Below, piece by piece: positions 51,551-60,681 of a DNA stretch of 64,000 nt. Below the pieces are notes generated by a model. That model worked only from the letters and a program-made list of their open reading frames with translations. It ran no database searches and had not been told where the DNA came from. The stretch spans positions 1 to 64,000 of the forward strand of contig CALXSH010000004.1 of the NCBI GenBank assembly GCA_944391065.1. Reading direction: 5' to 3'. How positions within the stretch are numbered: position 1 is the first letter of the stretch; each line of letters begins with the position of its first letter. The stretch is from an uncultured Kiritimatiellota bacterium (lineage in GTDB: Bacteria; Verrucomicrobiota; Kiritimatiellia; RFP12; DVOR01). The position numbers and the translations under genes were made by a program.

Positions 51551-53155
51551 TCAGACGACAAACCGGAAGACCGTCGGATCGTGCGGATCCGCGTTGCGCC
51601 AGGCGCGTTCCAGCGCCCTGAGCCAGAGTCCCAGAAAGATCAGTCCGCTTCCCAAAACCAGCGTGCTCAGGTAGCCCGCCGGGACTTCCAGCGTGGCGAC
51701 GCACCAAGGGCTCCGCGCGACGGCTTCCGCCGTGCCGTGAGTGAAGCGGAGAATACTGTCCGTGAGCGCGTTCAGGATAGCCGAAACCCAAGGCATCAGG
51801 AATCCCGCGAAGGCGCTGATGACACTGAGCCAGACGACGGCGACGGCCAGTGTCGGGACGAAGAGATTAAGCAGCAATCCGCCAAGGCTGACGCGCCCGA
51901 AGAAGTAGAGGGAGAGCGGCAGTGTGGCGACCCAGGCCGAGAGGGTCAGGGCAAGAACGGCCGCGACCGACCGGCGCAGACGAACGTGGAGGGGTGTTTT
52001 GCGCGGGAGGTCGCCGAGGGCATTGCGCTGTGGGTGGGAGCGCAGGAGGCGGTTGGTGAAGTAATTGAGGGGGGAATAGAAGAGGAGGATGCCGCCGATG
52101 GCGGAGAAGGAGAGCAGGGCGCCGATGTGACTGATCCATTCGGGCGCGAAAATCATGCAGCTGGCCAACGTGACGAAGAAGGCCGTGGTGGTGTCGGGTT
52201 TGCGCATGAAGCAGGGCGCGAAGCAGTAGATGCCCGCCATGGCACAGGCGCGGGTGGCGGAGGGCGGCACACCGGTCATGAAGAGGTAGGCTACCAGCGC
52301 GGGAATCAGCACAGCCCAGCGGGAGCGGAGAAAGAGCCCGCTCCAGGCTACCAGCCACGCCAGGATACCGACAATGATACCGACGTGGAGCCCGGAGATG
52401 GAGTAGATGTGGATGATGCCGGTGTCGGAGTAGAGTTGGCGTTCCTCGTAGGGCAGTTTCCGGAAGGCCCCGATGGTCATGGACTGGGCTCTTAGCGCGG
52501 CCTCCTCGCTGACGCCGATGCGCAGATTGCGGGCCAGGGCCTCGCGGACTTTGGCCATCATTCGACGGAAGAAAGAGAGGGTGGGGGCGTCCAAAACGCG
52601 CTCCGAACTCTCCCGGCGCATGGAGACCGAGGCGGAGTGGGGATAACGGCCCAGGTGAAAGGAGGCTTCCCCCTCCCACGTCTCACCGATCTGCGGAAAG
52701 TCTCCGCCGAAGTCGTAGAAGCTGACGGTCAGATTGACGCCTTCGAGGCGGTGACCATCTTCCAGCCAGGCGTCTTCCGCACGGAAGCGGCAGTAGGGAA
52801 CGGTGTTTTTGCGGGGGACGATGCGGTATTCGTCGGAGACCAGGACGCGCAGCCGGGTCTTGTTGCCGGTCAGGATGTCGAGACGGGCCGAGGTCTCCTC
52901 GTGGCGGACACGGGTGACGGCGGCGTTCCAGCCGGCCAAGGCGACGCAGAGAAGGGCCATCGGCAGCAACCGCCGCGGAAAGGACCACATAGGCAGCAGA
53001 AAGAAGGTTGCGGCCAGAAGCCAGGCGAACGGCGCGCCGGCGGTGAAGCCGGCGGCCGTGCCGCAGACAATCAGAAAGGTCCACCCTACAATCGGCCGAC
53101 GGAGACACGGAGCGGTTTCCGGATCGGTAAGCAGCCGCAGCGGGGAGCGGATCAT
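51551..53155 (-). CDS. ComEC/Rec2-like competence membrane protein
   Basis: A 534-residue protein with about ten transmembrane segments. The ComEC signature SISGLHVGIIVG is in the central membrane domain, with GVPPSATRACAMAG after it. An OB-like soluble domain (about residues 85-190) lies near the N-terminus, as in ComEC. The C-terminal metallo-beta-lactamase domain of longer ComEC proteins is missing. The family forms the inner-membrane channel for DNA uptake. It is convergent with murA (5-bp gap). Confidence 0.85.
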   Translation of the reverse strand: MIRSPLRLLTDPETAPCLRRPIVGWTFLIVCGTAAGFTAGAPFAWLLAATFFLLPMWSFPRRLLPMALLCVALAGWNAAVTRVRHEETSARLDILTGNKTRLRVLVSDEYRIVPRKNTVPYCRFRAEDAWLEDGHRLEGVNLTVSFYDFGGDFPQIGETWEGEASFHLGRYPHSASVSMRRESSERVLDAPTLSFFRRMMAKVREALARNLRIGVSEEAALRAQSMTIGAFRKLPYEERQLYSDTGIIHIYSISGLHVGIIVGILAWLVAWSGLFLRSRWAVLIPALVAYLFMTGVPPSATRACAMAGIYCFAPCFMRKPDTTTAFFVTLASCMIFAPEWISHIGALLSFSAIGGILLFYSPLNYFTNRLLRSHPQRNALGDLPRKTPLHVRLRRSVAAVLALTLSAWVATLPLSLYFFGRVSLGGLLLNLFVPTLAVAVVWLSVISAFAGFLMPWVSAILNALTDSILRFTHGTAEAVARSPWCVATLEVPAGYLSTLVLGSGLIFLGLWLRALERAWRNADPHDPTVFRFVV

Positions 53156-53167
53156 GTCATCGCGGGA

Positions 53168-54061
53168 TTATCTCGGGGCAAGGGCGCGGGCGGCATAGGG
53201 GTCGGCCTCCGCGTTGCGGCGCAGCGCGTCGAGGACGGTGTCCTCGCCGCAGCCGAAGTAGGCGGCGAACTGGGCCGGCGTCAGCGGGTGACGGCGGGCC
53301 AGGGCAAGCAGGGCGGCTTCGCTGTAGGGTTCGTGACAGGCGGAGCCGGAGGCCTTCTCAGGTGGCGCGATGGAAGCAAAGAGAGCCTGGAGGTGGTGGA
53401 GTTCGTCCTCGGGTACGGCACGGACCGAACCGTACGCGGGCGGGCGGACAGCGTGGTTGACGGTGACGCTGGAGGGCGAGAGACCCTCGATCAGGCGATA
53501 AATCCTGTTGAGGTCCTCTTCCCGGTCATTGATGCCGGGCAGCGCGAAGAATTCGATGTCCAGGGCGCCTCTGTAGTCCTTCCGAAATTCCTGCCAGCCG
53601 CGGTAGACGGCGTCAAAGGTCAGTGAGGGGTGGGGACGGACAACGGTTCTGAAAGAGGCTTCGTCCCAGAAATGCAGGGAGATTTTGACATGTGAGGCCA
53701 GCGCGGCATCCGCGCGGACCTCGGGGTCGGCGAAGAGCGCGCCGTTGCTCATCAGCAGGGAGGGCAGCGCCGTGTTGTCGCGGATCCACCGCAACACCTG
53801 CCCGAAATGTCTGTGCAGGGTCGGTTCGCCCGAACCGCAGAGCGTCAGGATGTCAACCGGTTCACCCTTGGCCAGCCAAGCCTGAAGTTCGGCGATGACG
53901 GCGTAGAGCGGGACATAATCGGTCCGCTCACAGGTGACATGAGGGGTTCTGCCGAGCTGGCAGAAGAGACAGTCGTAGCAGCAGGTCTTCATCGGCACCA
54001 GATCGATGCCGAGACTCCGCCCGTAGCGGCGGGAGGGGACCGGTCCGAAAAGAAAGCCCAT
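53168..54061 (-). CDS. Radical SAM protein
   Basis: A 297-residue protein beginning MGFLFGPVPSRRYGRSLGID, a start common to a family of unassigned radical SAM proteins. The cluster motif is C-x3-C-x2-C in CCYDCLFCQLG, followed by LCGSGEPTLHR as the SAM-binding GGE-type loop. A helix-rich C-terminus follows (HPLTPAQFAAYF). I use the ATG at 54061; the upstream open frame is GNAT-gene shadow. It lies 1 bp after the acetyltransferase stop, so they form an operon. Substrate unknown. Confidence 0.82.
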   Translation of the reverse strand: MGFLFGPVPSRRYGRSLGIDLVPMKTCCYDCLFCQLGRTPHVTCERTDYVPLYAVIAELQAWLAKGEPVDILTLCGSGEPTLHRHFGQVLRWIRDNTALPSLLMSNGALFADPEVRADAALASHVKISLHFWDEASFRTVVRPHPSLTFDAVYRGWQEFRKDYRGALDIEFFALPGINDREEDLNRIYRLIEGLSPSSVTVNHAVRPPAYGSVRAVPEDELHHLQALFASIAPPEKASGSACHEPYSEAALLALARRHPLTPAQFAAYFGCGEDTVLDALRRNAEADPYAARALAPR

Positions 54062-54062
54062 C

Positions 54063-54560
54063 TCAGTCCTCGAAGTGCAGCACCATGGCGATTTCGGGGC
54101 AGACGAAGGGATTGGTGTGCTTCGTGCAGTAAATGCAGCCGCGGTAGATCTTGTGGATGATCTTGGTCTTCTCGATCGGGCGGAAGCCGAGCTTGCCGAA
54201 GAATTCGGGCTCAAAGGTCAGAACCAACGCCTGCGCGGGACGGAATCCGGAGATGCGCTGCAGGACGAAGGAAATCAGACGGCGCCCGATGCCGTGGCCG
54301 CGGTAGGCGGCGTTGACGGCGACGGACTGCAGTTCGACCGTGGCGCCCTCGGGACAGCCGATTTCCGGCAGAATCTGCCAGCAGGCGCAGGCGACGAGCT
54401 CATGGCCGCGGACGCCGACCGTGAAACGGTCGATGTTCTCGACGATGTTGTTCACGGGGCGCATCAGCAGCTCGTGCGGGTAGGCCTGGATCAGGCGATG
54501 AATGGGCAGGACATCGGCAAGCGTGGCCCGCCGGATAACGATTTCATCATCCATCGGCAT
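54063..54560 (-). CDS. GNAT N-acetyltransferase (N-acetylglutamate synthase-like)
   Basis: A 165-residue acetyltransferase. The acetyl-CoA binding motif is VNAAYRGHGIGRRLI, and the surrounding IRRATLADVLPI start and PEFFGKLGF strand fit the GNAT fold. The C-terminal CTKHTNPFVCPEIAMV resembles short ArgA-type GNATs that make N-acetylglutamate for arginine synthesis, but the substrate is inferred. It sits between KtrA and the radical SAM gene, with 3 bp and 1 bp gaps. Confidence 0.82.
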   Translation of the reverse strand: MPMDDEIVIRRATLADVLPIHRLIQAYPHELLMRPVNNIVENIDRFTVGVRGHELVACACWQILPEIGCPEGATVELQSVAVNAAYRGHGIGRRLISFVLQRISGFRPAQALVLTFEPEFFGKLGFRPIEKTKIIHKIYRGCIYCTKHTNPFVCPEIAMVLHFED

Positions 54561-54563
54561 GGA

Positions 54564-55235
54564 TTACTCTCCGGCAAAGTTGTCAATCTTCTCGGACGTT
54601 CCGAAAATCAGCAGGCGGTCATCGCTGCGGATGTGGGTGTCCGCCCGGGGAATGACCAATTGGCGCGGTGCGGCGGGATCGGCATCGTCGATTCGGCGGA
54701 TGGCCAGAATGGTGACGTCGTACACTTTGCGCACCTCCGCTTCGGCAAGGGTCTTGTCGAAGAGCGCCTCGGGCGCCTGCACCTCGGCGGCGCAGAGACC
54801 GTCGGCGATGTCGAAGAGGTCGACCTGGTTGAGCGTCAGCAGGGAGCGCGACAGGCGTTGGGCGCGGTCACGGTTGGGGTTGATCACGACATCGGCGCCG
54901 ACACGGCGCAGGACGCGGCCGTGCACCTCCGTCGAGGCTTTGGCCACGACGGTACGGATGCCCAGGTCTTTGCAGTTGACTGTGGCCATGACGCTGCCTT
55001 CGATGTTTTCGCCGATGGCCACGACGACGGTGTCGCAGGTGGCGAATCCGGCTTCCTCAAGGGCATGGATGTTGGTGGCGTCGCCTTCGGCAACCTTGGA
55101 GACGTATTCCGACAGCTCTTGAATCTTCCGGCGGTTGGTATCCATCAGCAGGATTTCGGTCCCCTGCGCGGCCAGCGCCTGCACAAGGGCTTCCCCGAAA
55201 CGGCCCGCTCCGATAATGCCTATGCGTTTAGTCAT
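54564..55235 (-). CDS. ktrA: Potassium uptake regulatory subunit KtrA/TrkA
   Basis: A 223-residue cytoplasmic RCK protein. The nucleotide-binding GIIGAGRFGEAL motif starts the RCK_N domain, and the C-terminal ~80 residues form an RCK_C domain. It gates a TrkH/KtrB-type channel in response to nucleotides. Its likely membrane partner is the gene at 60681. It heads a minus-strand operon with the acetyltransferase and radical SAM genes, and a TATGGTAGAGT element lies 10 bases before its ATG. Confidence 0.9.
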   Translation of the reverse strand: MTKRIGIIGAGRFGEALVQALAAQGTEILLMDTNRRKIQELSEYVSKVAEGDATNIHALEEAGFATCDTVVVAIGENIEGSVMATVNCKDLGIRTVVAKASTEVHGRVLRRVGADVVINPNRDRAQRLSRSLLTLNQVDLFDIADGLCAAEVQAPEALFDKTLAEAEVRKVYDVTILAIRRIDDADPAAPRQLVIPRADTHIRSDDRLLIFGTSEKIDNFAGE

Positions 55236-55244
55236 GATGGGAGG

Positions 55245-55278
55245 ACTCTACCATAAAGTGCCGTCTTTATGCTAGTCT
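55245..55278. promoter_or_regulatory. Divergent extended -10 pair for ktrA and the VWA gene
   Basis: On the minus strand TATGGTAGAGT (55255-55245) faces ktrA; on the plus strand TATGCTAGTCT (55268-55278) faces the VWA gene. The plus-strand element ends 7 bases and the minus-strand one 10 bases before its ATG, with no Shine-Dalgarno sequence in either gap. Confidence 0.5.
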
Positions 55279-55284
55279 ATCGGC

Positions 55285-56130
55285 ATGAAAAGCTGTCTTG
55301 CCTTCTTCCTTCTGGGACTCGCGGCGGTGACGCTCCCGGCGCAGGATCTGAATGAACGTTATCTGGTGGATTTCTACGGCATTGAGATCCCGCCGGACGG
55401 CGCGCATGTCCTGATTGTTGCAGACCGCTCTAAATCGATGAACGTCAAGGATATCGGCCGCGATGACGGCGGAACGCGCTGGATGACGCTGATCCGTGAG
55501 GTCACCGATATGGTCAGCCAGATGGAGGCCATCCTGAAGACGCGGCCCGTGCGCTACACCGTGACCATGCTCTATGAGGGTGGCGGCGACCATGTCGGCA
55601 CTGCAGCCTACAACCTTCGCGTGAGGGGCGCGGGCGAACGGCTTGTCACCGATATTACCGCCGAGCGGCCTGGCGCCGGCGGCAATTTCGAGAAGACCTT
55701 CGGCGAGCATCTTTGGCCGCTGGTGGCGCGCGATTCGATTACCCATATCTTCTTTCTCGGCGACACCGATATCGACCGTCAGGAGTCCGAGGTCATCGAT
55801 GCCGTATCGGCCTGGTACGCGTTGCCGACCGTTATCCGTATGCCGCAGCGCAAGGGCGCAAAGCGCAAAGTCCAATCCGAGCCGATTGCCTACGGACAGC
55901 GCGAACTTTATGCTTTGAAGAAGCGCTGGGGCTCGCTCTGGGACCACTACCGCGGGCCGAAGCGCTCCGGGCGCGCCATCCCGCCGCCTGTCGAAGAGGT
56001 CGTCTTCAATTGTATTACCATCGGCAGGGAATCGACTGCCCAGAACCGCTTGGCCGAACTCGGCGGCGGACAATGCGTGCGCGTCTCGGCAAAGAAGGGC
56101 CGGAAGCGCGCCGACGGCGGTGACGAGTGA
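55285..56130 (+). CDS. Secreted VWA-like protein
   Basis: A 281-residue protein with a signal peptide (MKSCLAFFLLGLAAVTLPAQ). A von Willebrand A-like fold follows, with VADRSKSM as the DxSxS metal site and THIFFLGDTDID as a later site. The end is Lys/Arg-rich. The function is unknown; VWA proteins often bind other exported proteins. It is the first of a long plus-strand run ending at ktrB. A -10 element 7 bases upstream suggests a leaderless message. Confidence 0.7.
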   Translation: MKSCLAFFLLGLAAVTLPAQDLNERYLVDFYGIEIPPDGAHVLIVADRSKSMNVKDIGRDDGGTRWMTLIREVTDMVSQMEAILKTRPVRYTVTMLYEGGGDHVGTAAYNLRVRGAGERLVTDITAERPGAGGNFEKTFGEHLWPLVARDSITHIFFLGDTDIDRQESEVIDAVSAWYALPTVIRMPQRKGAKRKVQSEPIAYGQRELYALKKRWGSLWDHYRGPKRSGRAIPPPVEEVVFNCITIGRESTAQNRLAELGGGQCVRVSAKKGRKRADGGDE

Positions 56131-56151
56131 GCCCGATTCGGATAGACTGCG

Positions 56152-57309
56152 ATGGCCGGGCACTTCCGCATAATACTCCTGCAATCCCTGATCCTGACGC
56201 TGATTCTGACCGTCGGGGTCTTGGCCCGGGCGTACCGTCTCAACGTCGGCCCGCCGGAACCCGCGGAGTCCGAGCATATCATGATCGTCGCGGAGGCGGC
56301 CGACAGCGTCGAGGAGCTTGTCTGCGTGCGGCATAACCGGACGCTTTTCCATGAACTCTCCGGCATCTGCGTCCGTTTCATGGGCAACGGCGACTGGTCT
56401 GTGCCGATCGGTTACTACCGCCTGGTGCCGTTGACGGCCTCCGCCCTGACCCTCTTCCTCGTTCTGGGACTCGGCCTCCACCGGCGCGGCGGGCTGATGG
56501 GGACGCCCGATGCCGTCCTTTGGGGGACGGCCCTGCTGGCCGTGGCACCGGGATTGGCGGCCTCAGCCTGGTTTTTCACGCCGGACAGCCTGCAGATTCT
56601 GTTTTTCGGCGGCTTGCTGCTGACGATGCGCTCCTACGCGCAGTGGCCGGGAAGCGTCTCTGCGGCGCTCTTTGGTGTGCTGGCGGTGCTGCTCGCGGCC
56701 GTGACGCCGGACGCGCTCTGGACGCTGATTGTCTTGGTGCCGGCGATTTTCATCGGTGTCGGTTGGCGTCGGATATGCCTCTATTGGCGGACGTGGCATG
56801 CCGTGCTGACCTTGGGCTGCGCGGGCGCGCTCTTTTTCGTGCTTTGGCGCGTTGGGGTGGCTTCGTTGCCGGAGGTTCCCCGCGTGCCGACGGCCTTCCT
56901 GCGGGAACTTGCGGACCGCATCGTCGTGGATGGCCTGTGCGGGTTGGCCTTCGTGGCCTGGGGTTGGGTCGCCGTCTGGGCCTTTCTGGGGACGGACCGC
57001 CGCTTTGCCCGGGTCATTGCCCTGCTCTTCCTCTTCTCTTTCTGGGCCTCCTTCTTCTTTGAGGGTGGGGGACCCTTCGCGGTGCAGCTGGCCGTGCTCT
57101 CCCCGCTGGTGCTGGCCGTCGCGCTGTCTACGCTGCCCTCCGTCATTCTCCGCTGGGCGGTCGGACATCTTGTGCTGGCCATGGTCACGGCCATGCTGCT
57201 CTGCACCGTCGTGAAACAGATCGGGGCGGACCATGACCGCAATCTGCCGTTGCTGCGTGCCGCCGAATCATCCTTGGACGAGAGGACCTCCGCCGATGAG
57301 CCTTATTGA
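56152..57309 (+). CDS. Polytopic membrane protein of unknown function
   Basis: A 385-residue protein with about nine membrane segments and a periplasmic loop near residues 35-80 (PPEPAESEHIMIV and CVRHNRTLF). The plan resembles the N-terminal membrane part of GT39/ArnT-like glycosyltransferases, but the usual acidic motif is not evident. Its stop lies 14 bases inside the exosortase gene, so the two are co-expressed and may act together. Confidence 0.65.
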   Translation: MAGHFRIILLQSLILTLILTVGVLARAYRLNVGPPEPAESEHIMIVAEAADSVEELVCVRHNRTLFHELSGICVRFMGNGDWSVPIGYYRLVPLTASALTLFLVLGLGLHRRGGLMGTPDAVLWGTALLAVAPGLAASAWFFTPDSLQILFFGGLLLTMRSYAQWPGSVSAALFGVLAVLLAAVTPDALWTLIVLVPAIFIGVGWRRICLYWRTWHAVLTLGCAGALFFVLWRVGVASLPEVPRVPTAFLRELADRIVVDGLCGLAFVAWGWVAVWAFLGTDRRFARVIALLFLFSFWASFFFEGGGPFAVQLAVLSPLVLAVALSTLPSVILRWAVGHLVLAMVTAMLLCTVVKQIGADHDRNLPLLRAAESSLDERTSADEPY

Positions 57310-58933
57310 GAGACTGAAAAAACACCTTCCTTTCATCCTGTTGCTTCCCGTGACGGTCTGGTGGCTCCGTCCGGCCTGGTTCGGCACGATGGACAGCATG
57401 TACGACCGCTCCCAGCACATGGAATACGTCTGGATGATTCCGGTGCTGGCGCTCTTCATGCTCTGGCTCCGCCGTGACCGCATCCTGGCCTCGCTCGGAC
57501 GTCCCGCCATTCTGCCGGCCATTCCCCTTCTGCTTTGCGCGGCGGGGTTGCTCTTCCTGGGCCTGCGCGGCGATCAGGCCCGCTTCCTTCAGTCTTCGGC
57601 CGTCTGCTTTCTGCTGGCCCTGCCGCTGGTGGCCTACGGCCGGAAGACCTTTGCGGCGGTCTGGTTTCCCATCCTGCTGCTGGCTTTCGTCATGCCGGTC
57701 GGCTTCTTGGACAACTTCACGGTGCCCCTGCGGCGGGCTTCGGTCTCGGTGACGGCCGTCCTGCTCAACGGCTTGGGCGTCCCCGTCCACCAGTCCGGGA
57801 CGGCTATCCTCTCGGCCGACCCCACGACGCCCTTCCAGCTGGACGTGGCCGACCCCTGCAGCGGCATTCGGTCGTTGGTGGCGCTCTTTGTCGGCACGGC
57901 GGCTTACGGTGCCCTCGTGCTGCGCCGCGTCTGGACCCGCTGGGCCCTCTTCTTCGCATCGGTTCCCATAGCCTTCCTGGGCAATATCCTCCGTCTTCTG
58001 CTGACGGCGCTCACCTGCAGACTGGTCAGCCAGGCCGCGGGCATGCAGGTCCATGACAACGCCCTCTTCCTGGTCGCCCCGATTTACGCGCTGTGCGTCT
58101 TCGGCTGTGCCGATCTTCTCCGCCGTATCGAGGAGCGCGGCGATGCCGGGAAATCCGCACCGGCCCCGACCGCGGTCGCCGGAGCGCCTGCCGTTCCCGC
58201 GGGGTGGGGGCGCGTGGCCGCCGTCGCCGTCCTGGCTGTCGCTCTGGCCTGCTTCCGCGGCTGGGCCGTGCCGACCGGCGGACCGACGGTGCTCGAGAGC
58301 GACGCCTTCATCAGCAAGACCTTCGCCGACCTGCCCGGCTTCTCAATCCGTTTCCCTTACTTCTGTCAGAACCGCGAATGCCTGTGGAGCGAAAGCTATG
58401 TGCGTGGCACGGAGTTTCCGTCAGTCTGTCCCAAATGCGGCGGCCCCGTGCTGCCGGTCGCCAAGGCGGAGCTCGACATTCTGCCCGCCGACACCCAGAG
58501 CTACAAAGCCACTTATACGCGCCCTGACGGCATCTACTTCACCGTCGCCCTCGTCATCGCCGGCGAATCCCGCCTCTCCATCCACCGTCCTGAACTCTGC
58601 CTACCGTCGCAGGGCTACGCGCTCAGCACGCGCGAGGTCCGCGAACTTCTGCCCGGGCTGCCGATGGCTTTCTTCTCGCTCCGCCGGCAGGGATCGGCAC
58701 AGACGAGCGGATTCTGCTATGTCTTCCTGAACGCCTCCGGCGCCACGGTCTCGAACCTCCGTCGCGTGGTCGGCGACACGCTGATCCGCTCCTTCTCCAA
58801 CCGAATCCCCCGCTGGGCCATGGTGACGATTTCCTCCAACGTCGACTTCCTCACGCCCGAGGGTGAAGCCGCGCTTCGGGACTTCCTGACCATGTGGGCC
58901 CCGACGATGCGGACGGACGCTGCCCGTGATTGA
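57296..58933 (+). CDS. Exosortase fused to an EpsI domain
   Basis: A 545-residue protein. The first ~280 residues form an eight-helix exosortase with the catalytic triad C188 (DPCSGIRSL), R233 (GNILRL) and H253 (VHDNALF). Exosortases are thought to cut and anchor proteins carrying C-terminal sorting signals. After a linker and one more membrane segment comes an insert with two Cys pairs (CQNREC and CPKC), then an EpsI (DUF3485) domain with HRPELCLPSQGY. Fusion of the two parts is known in other exosortase systems; the Cys-rich insert is unusual. I start at the ATG at 57296 inside the previous gene. No sorting-signal protein is in the window. Confidence 0.88.
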   Translation: MSLIERLKKHLPFILLLPVTVWWLRPAWFGTMDSMYDRSQHMEYVWMIPVLALFMLWLRRDRILASLGRPAILPAIPLLLCAAGLLFLGLRGDQARFLQSSAVCFLLALPLVAYGRKTFAAVWFPILLLAFVMPVGFLDNFTVPLRRASVSVTAVLLNGLGVPVHQSGTAILSADPTTPFQLDVADPCSGIRSLVALFVGTAAYGALVLRRVWTRWALFFASVPIAFLGNILRLLLTALTCRLVSQAAGMQVHDNALFLVAPIYALCVFGCADLLRRIEERGDAGKSAPAPTAVAGAPAVPAGWGRVAAVAVLAVALACFRGWAVPTGGPTVLESDAFISKTFADLPGFSIRFPYFCQNRECLWSESYVRGTEFPSVCPKCGGPVLPVAKAELDILPADTQSYKATYTRPDGIYFTVALVIAGESRLSIHRPELCLPSQGYALSTREVRELLPGLPMAFFSLRRQGSAQTSGFCYVFLNASGATVSNLRRVVGDTLIRSFSNRIPRWAMVTISSNVDFLTPEGEAALRDFLTMWAPTMRTDAARD

Positions 58934-59219
58934 ACTCGCCGCGACCCCGTGGCGCCGCATGCGCGGCCTGCTCGGGCGTGACGGCCTGCCGCCCGGCGAT
59001 GCCCTGCTGATCCGCCCCTGCTGCGCAGTCCACACGATGGGCATGCGCTTCCCCCTCGATCTTCGCTTCTATGATCGGTCGGGACGGTTGGTCCGCGAGG
59101 TCCTCAACGTCCGTCCGGGCCGTTTCCTCGTCTGGGGCGGCTTCCGGGCGCGCAGCGTGCTCGAGTGCGCCGCCGGGGACCCTGCCTTCCGAAACTGTGC
59201 TATACTGCCGGACATATGA
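58926..59219 (+). CDS. DUF192 family protein
   Basis: A 97-residue protein. RMRGLLGRDGLPPGDALLI, CCAVHTMGMRFPLDL and the C-terminal VLECAAG identify the DUF192 family (short beta-rich proteins, often secreted). Here no signal peptide is seen. The start lies inside the exosortase gene, and the stop overlaps the GT2 start (ATGA). Function unknown. Confidence 0.85.
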   Translation: MIELAATPWRRMRGLLGRDGLPPGDALLIRPCCAVHTMGMRFPLDLRFYDRSGRLVREVLNVRPGRFLVWGGFRARSVLECAAGDPAFRNCAILPDI

Positions 59220-60007
59220 AAATCTCCCTGATTACGGTCTGCTACAACTCCGCCTCCCTGCTTCCGACGGCCCTTGAAAGCGTTTTGGCCCAACGTGATG
59301 CCGACTATGAATATCTCGTCGTCGACGGTGGCAGCGGCGACGGGACCGTGGAGCTGCTCAAGGCCTGGGAACCCCGCTTCGGCGGACGGATGCGCTGGAC
59401 CAGCGAACGCGACCGGGGGCTCTACGACGCCATCAATAAGGGCATAGCCCGTGCCACCGGTGATCTCGTCACTCTGCTTCATGCCGATGACATGCTTGAC
59501 GGGGCCGACATCCTGGCGACCTGGGCCAAGGCCTTTGAGGAGGATCCCTCCCTGGACGCAGTCTACGCCGACATTCGCTTCGTCCCTGAACATGCCAAGT
59601 CTGCCTCCGAGCGGACGGTGCGGTACTATTCCGGCGGTTTTTGGCGTCCCTGGATGTTTCGCTGGGGATTGATGCCGCCCCATCCCAGTTTTGCCATCCG
59701 CAGGGAATGGTTCGCGAAGCTCGGCGGGTATCTGCCCGATACCTTCCGCATCGCCGCAGACCATGAACTCCTCGTCCGCTTCCTTTACAAGGGCCGGCTG
59801 AAGACCCGCTACATTCCCTTCTGCACGACGGCCATGCGCGTCGGCGGTCTCTCGACTTCCGGGCTGGCCTCCAAATTCCGTCTCAACCGCGAAATCGTCC
59901 GTGCCAACCGCATGAACGGCATTTGGTGCTGCCTGCCCATGATGGGGTTCAAGTACGCCTACAAGTGCGTTGAGCTGATCCGTCCCCTCCTTCGGAGAAC
60001 CAAGTGA
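59216..60007 (+). CDS. Glycosyltransferase family 2
   Basis: A 263-residue GT-A enzyme. The N-terminus KISLITVCYNSASLLPTALESV, the VVDGGSGDGT loop and the LHADDMLDGAD DxD-type motif are classic GT2 features. It would add one sugar to a glycan or lipid. The ATG at 59216 overlaps the DUF192 stop. TGTGCTATACT lies 10 bases before it, so a second, leaderless promoter within the operon is possible. Confidence 0.88.
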   Translation: MKISLITVCYNSASLLPTALESVLAQRDADYEYLVVDGGSGDGTVELLKAWEPRFGGRMRWTSERDRGLYDAINKGIARATGDLVTLLHADDMLDGADILATWAKAFEEDPSLDAVYADIRFVPEHAKSASERTVRYYSGGFWRPWMFRWGLMPPHPSFAIRREWFAKLGGYLPDTFRIAADHELLVRFLYKGRLKTRYIPFCTTAMRVGGLSTSGLASKFRLNREIVRANRMNGIWCCLPMMGFKYAYKCVELIRPLLRRTK

Positions 60008-60681
60008 ATCTGCGCGTCCATTCCTACGAGAGCTTCGGGGCCGTTGACGGCCCCGGCATCCGTCTTGTCGTCTTTCTTCAGGGGTGTCCGCTGCGCTGTA
60101 TCTTCTGTCACAACCCGGACACCTGGGCCGCCGACAAGGGGACCGAGACGCCCGTCGAGGAGATTGTCCGCAAAGCCCGACGGATGCGTCCCTATCTCGG
60201 CAATGACGGCGGCGTGACCTTCTCCGGCGGCGAACCGCTGATGCAGGCCGAGGCCGTGCTGGAAGCGACGAAGGCCCTCCAGGCCGAAGGCTTTCATGTC
60301 GCCATCGATACCTCGGGCGGCATCGACTCCGAGGCCGCCTATGCCCTGCTCGATGCCGCCGACCTGATTCTGCTGGATGTGAAGGCGCCCGATCCCGAGC
60401 GTTTCCGTGAGGTCACGGGGGTGTCGCAGGAGGCCAATCGCCGCGTCTTCGATCACCTGCGCGAGACGCGAAAGCCTGTCTGGATCCGGCAGGTTGTCGC
60501 CGAAGGCCTCAATGACACGCCGGCCGAACGTGCCGCGACTGAGGCCTACATCGCCGGCCTCAACGTGCAGCGCATCGACCGCCTGCCTTATCACGAGCTC
60601 GGCCTCCACAAGTATGAGGAGCTCGGCATTCCGTACCGCGGTGCCGCGCTCCGTCCCCCGAAGAAGGAGGCGCTCCGCTGA
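60004..60681 (+). CDS. pflA: Pyruvate formate-lyase-activating enzyme (PflA-like)
   Basis: A 225-residue radical SAM activase. The start DGPGIRLVVFLQGCPLRCIF and the C-x3-C-x2-C cluster ending HNPDTW identify PflA, which installs the glycyl radical on pyruvate formate-lyase under anaerobic conditions. TFSGGEPLMQ is the SAM site. Start is a GTG whose last two bases lie in the previous stop (GTGA). The substrate lyase gene is not in the window. Confidence 0.9.
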   Translation: MNLRVHSYESFGAVDGPGIRLVVFLQGCPLRCIFCHNPDTWAADKGTETPVEEIVRKARRMRPYLGNDGGVTFSGGEPLMQAEAVLEATKALQAEGFHVAIDTSGGIDSEAAYALLDAADLILLDVKAPDPERFREVTGVSQEANRRVFDHLRETRKPVWIRQVVAEGLNDTPAERAATEAYIAGLNVQRIDRLPYHELGLHKYEELGIPYRGAALRPPKKEALR

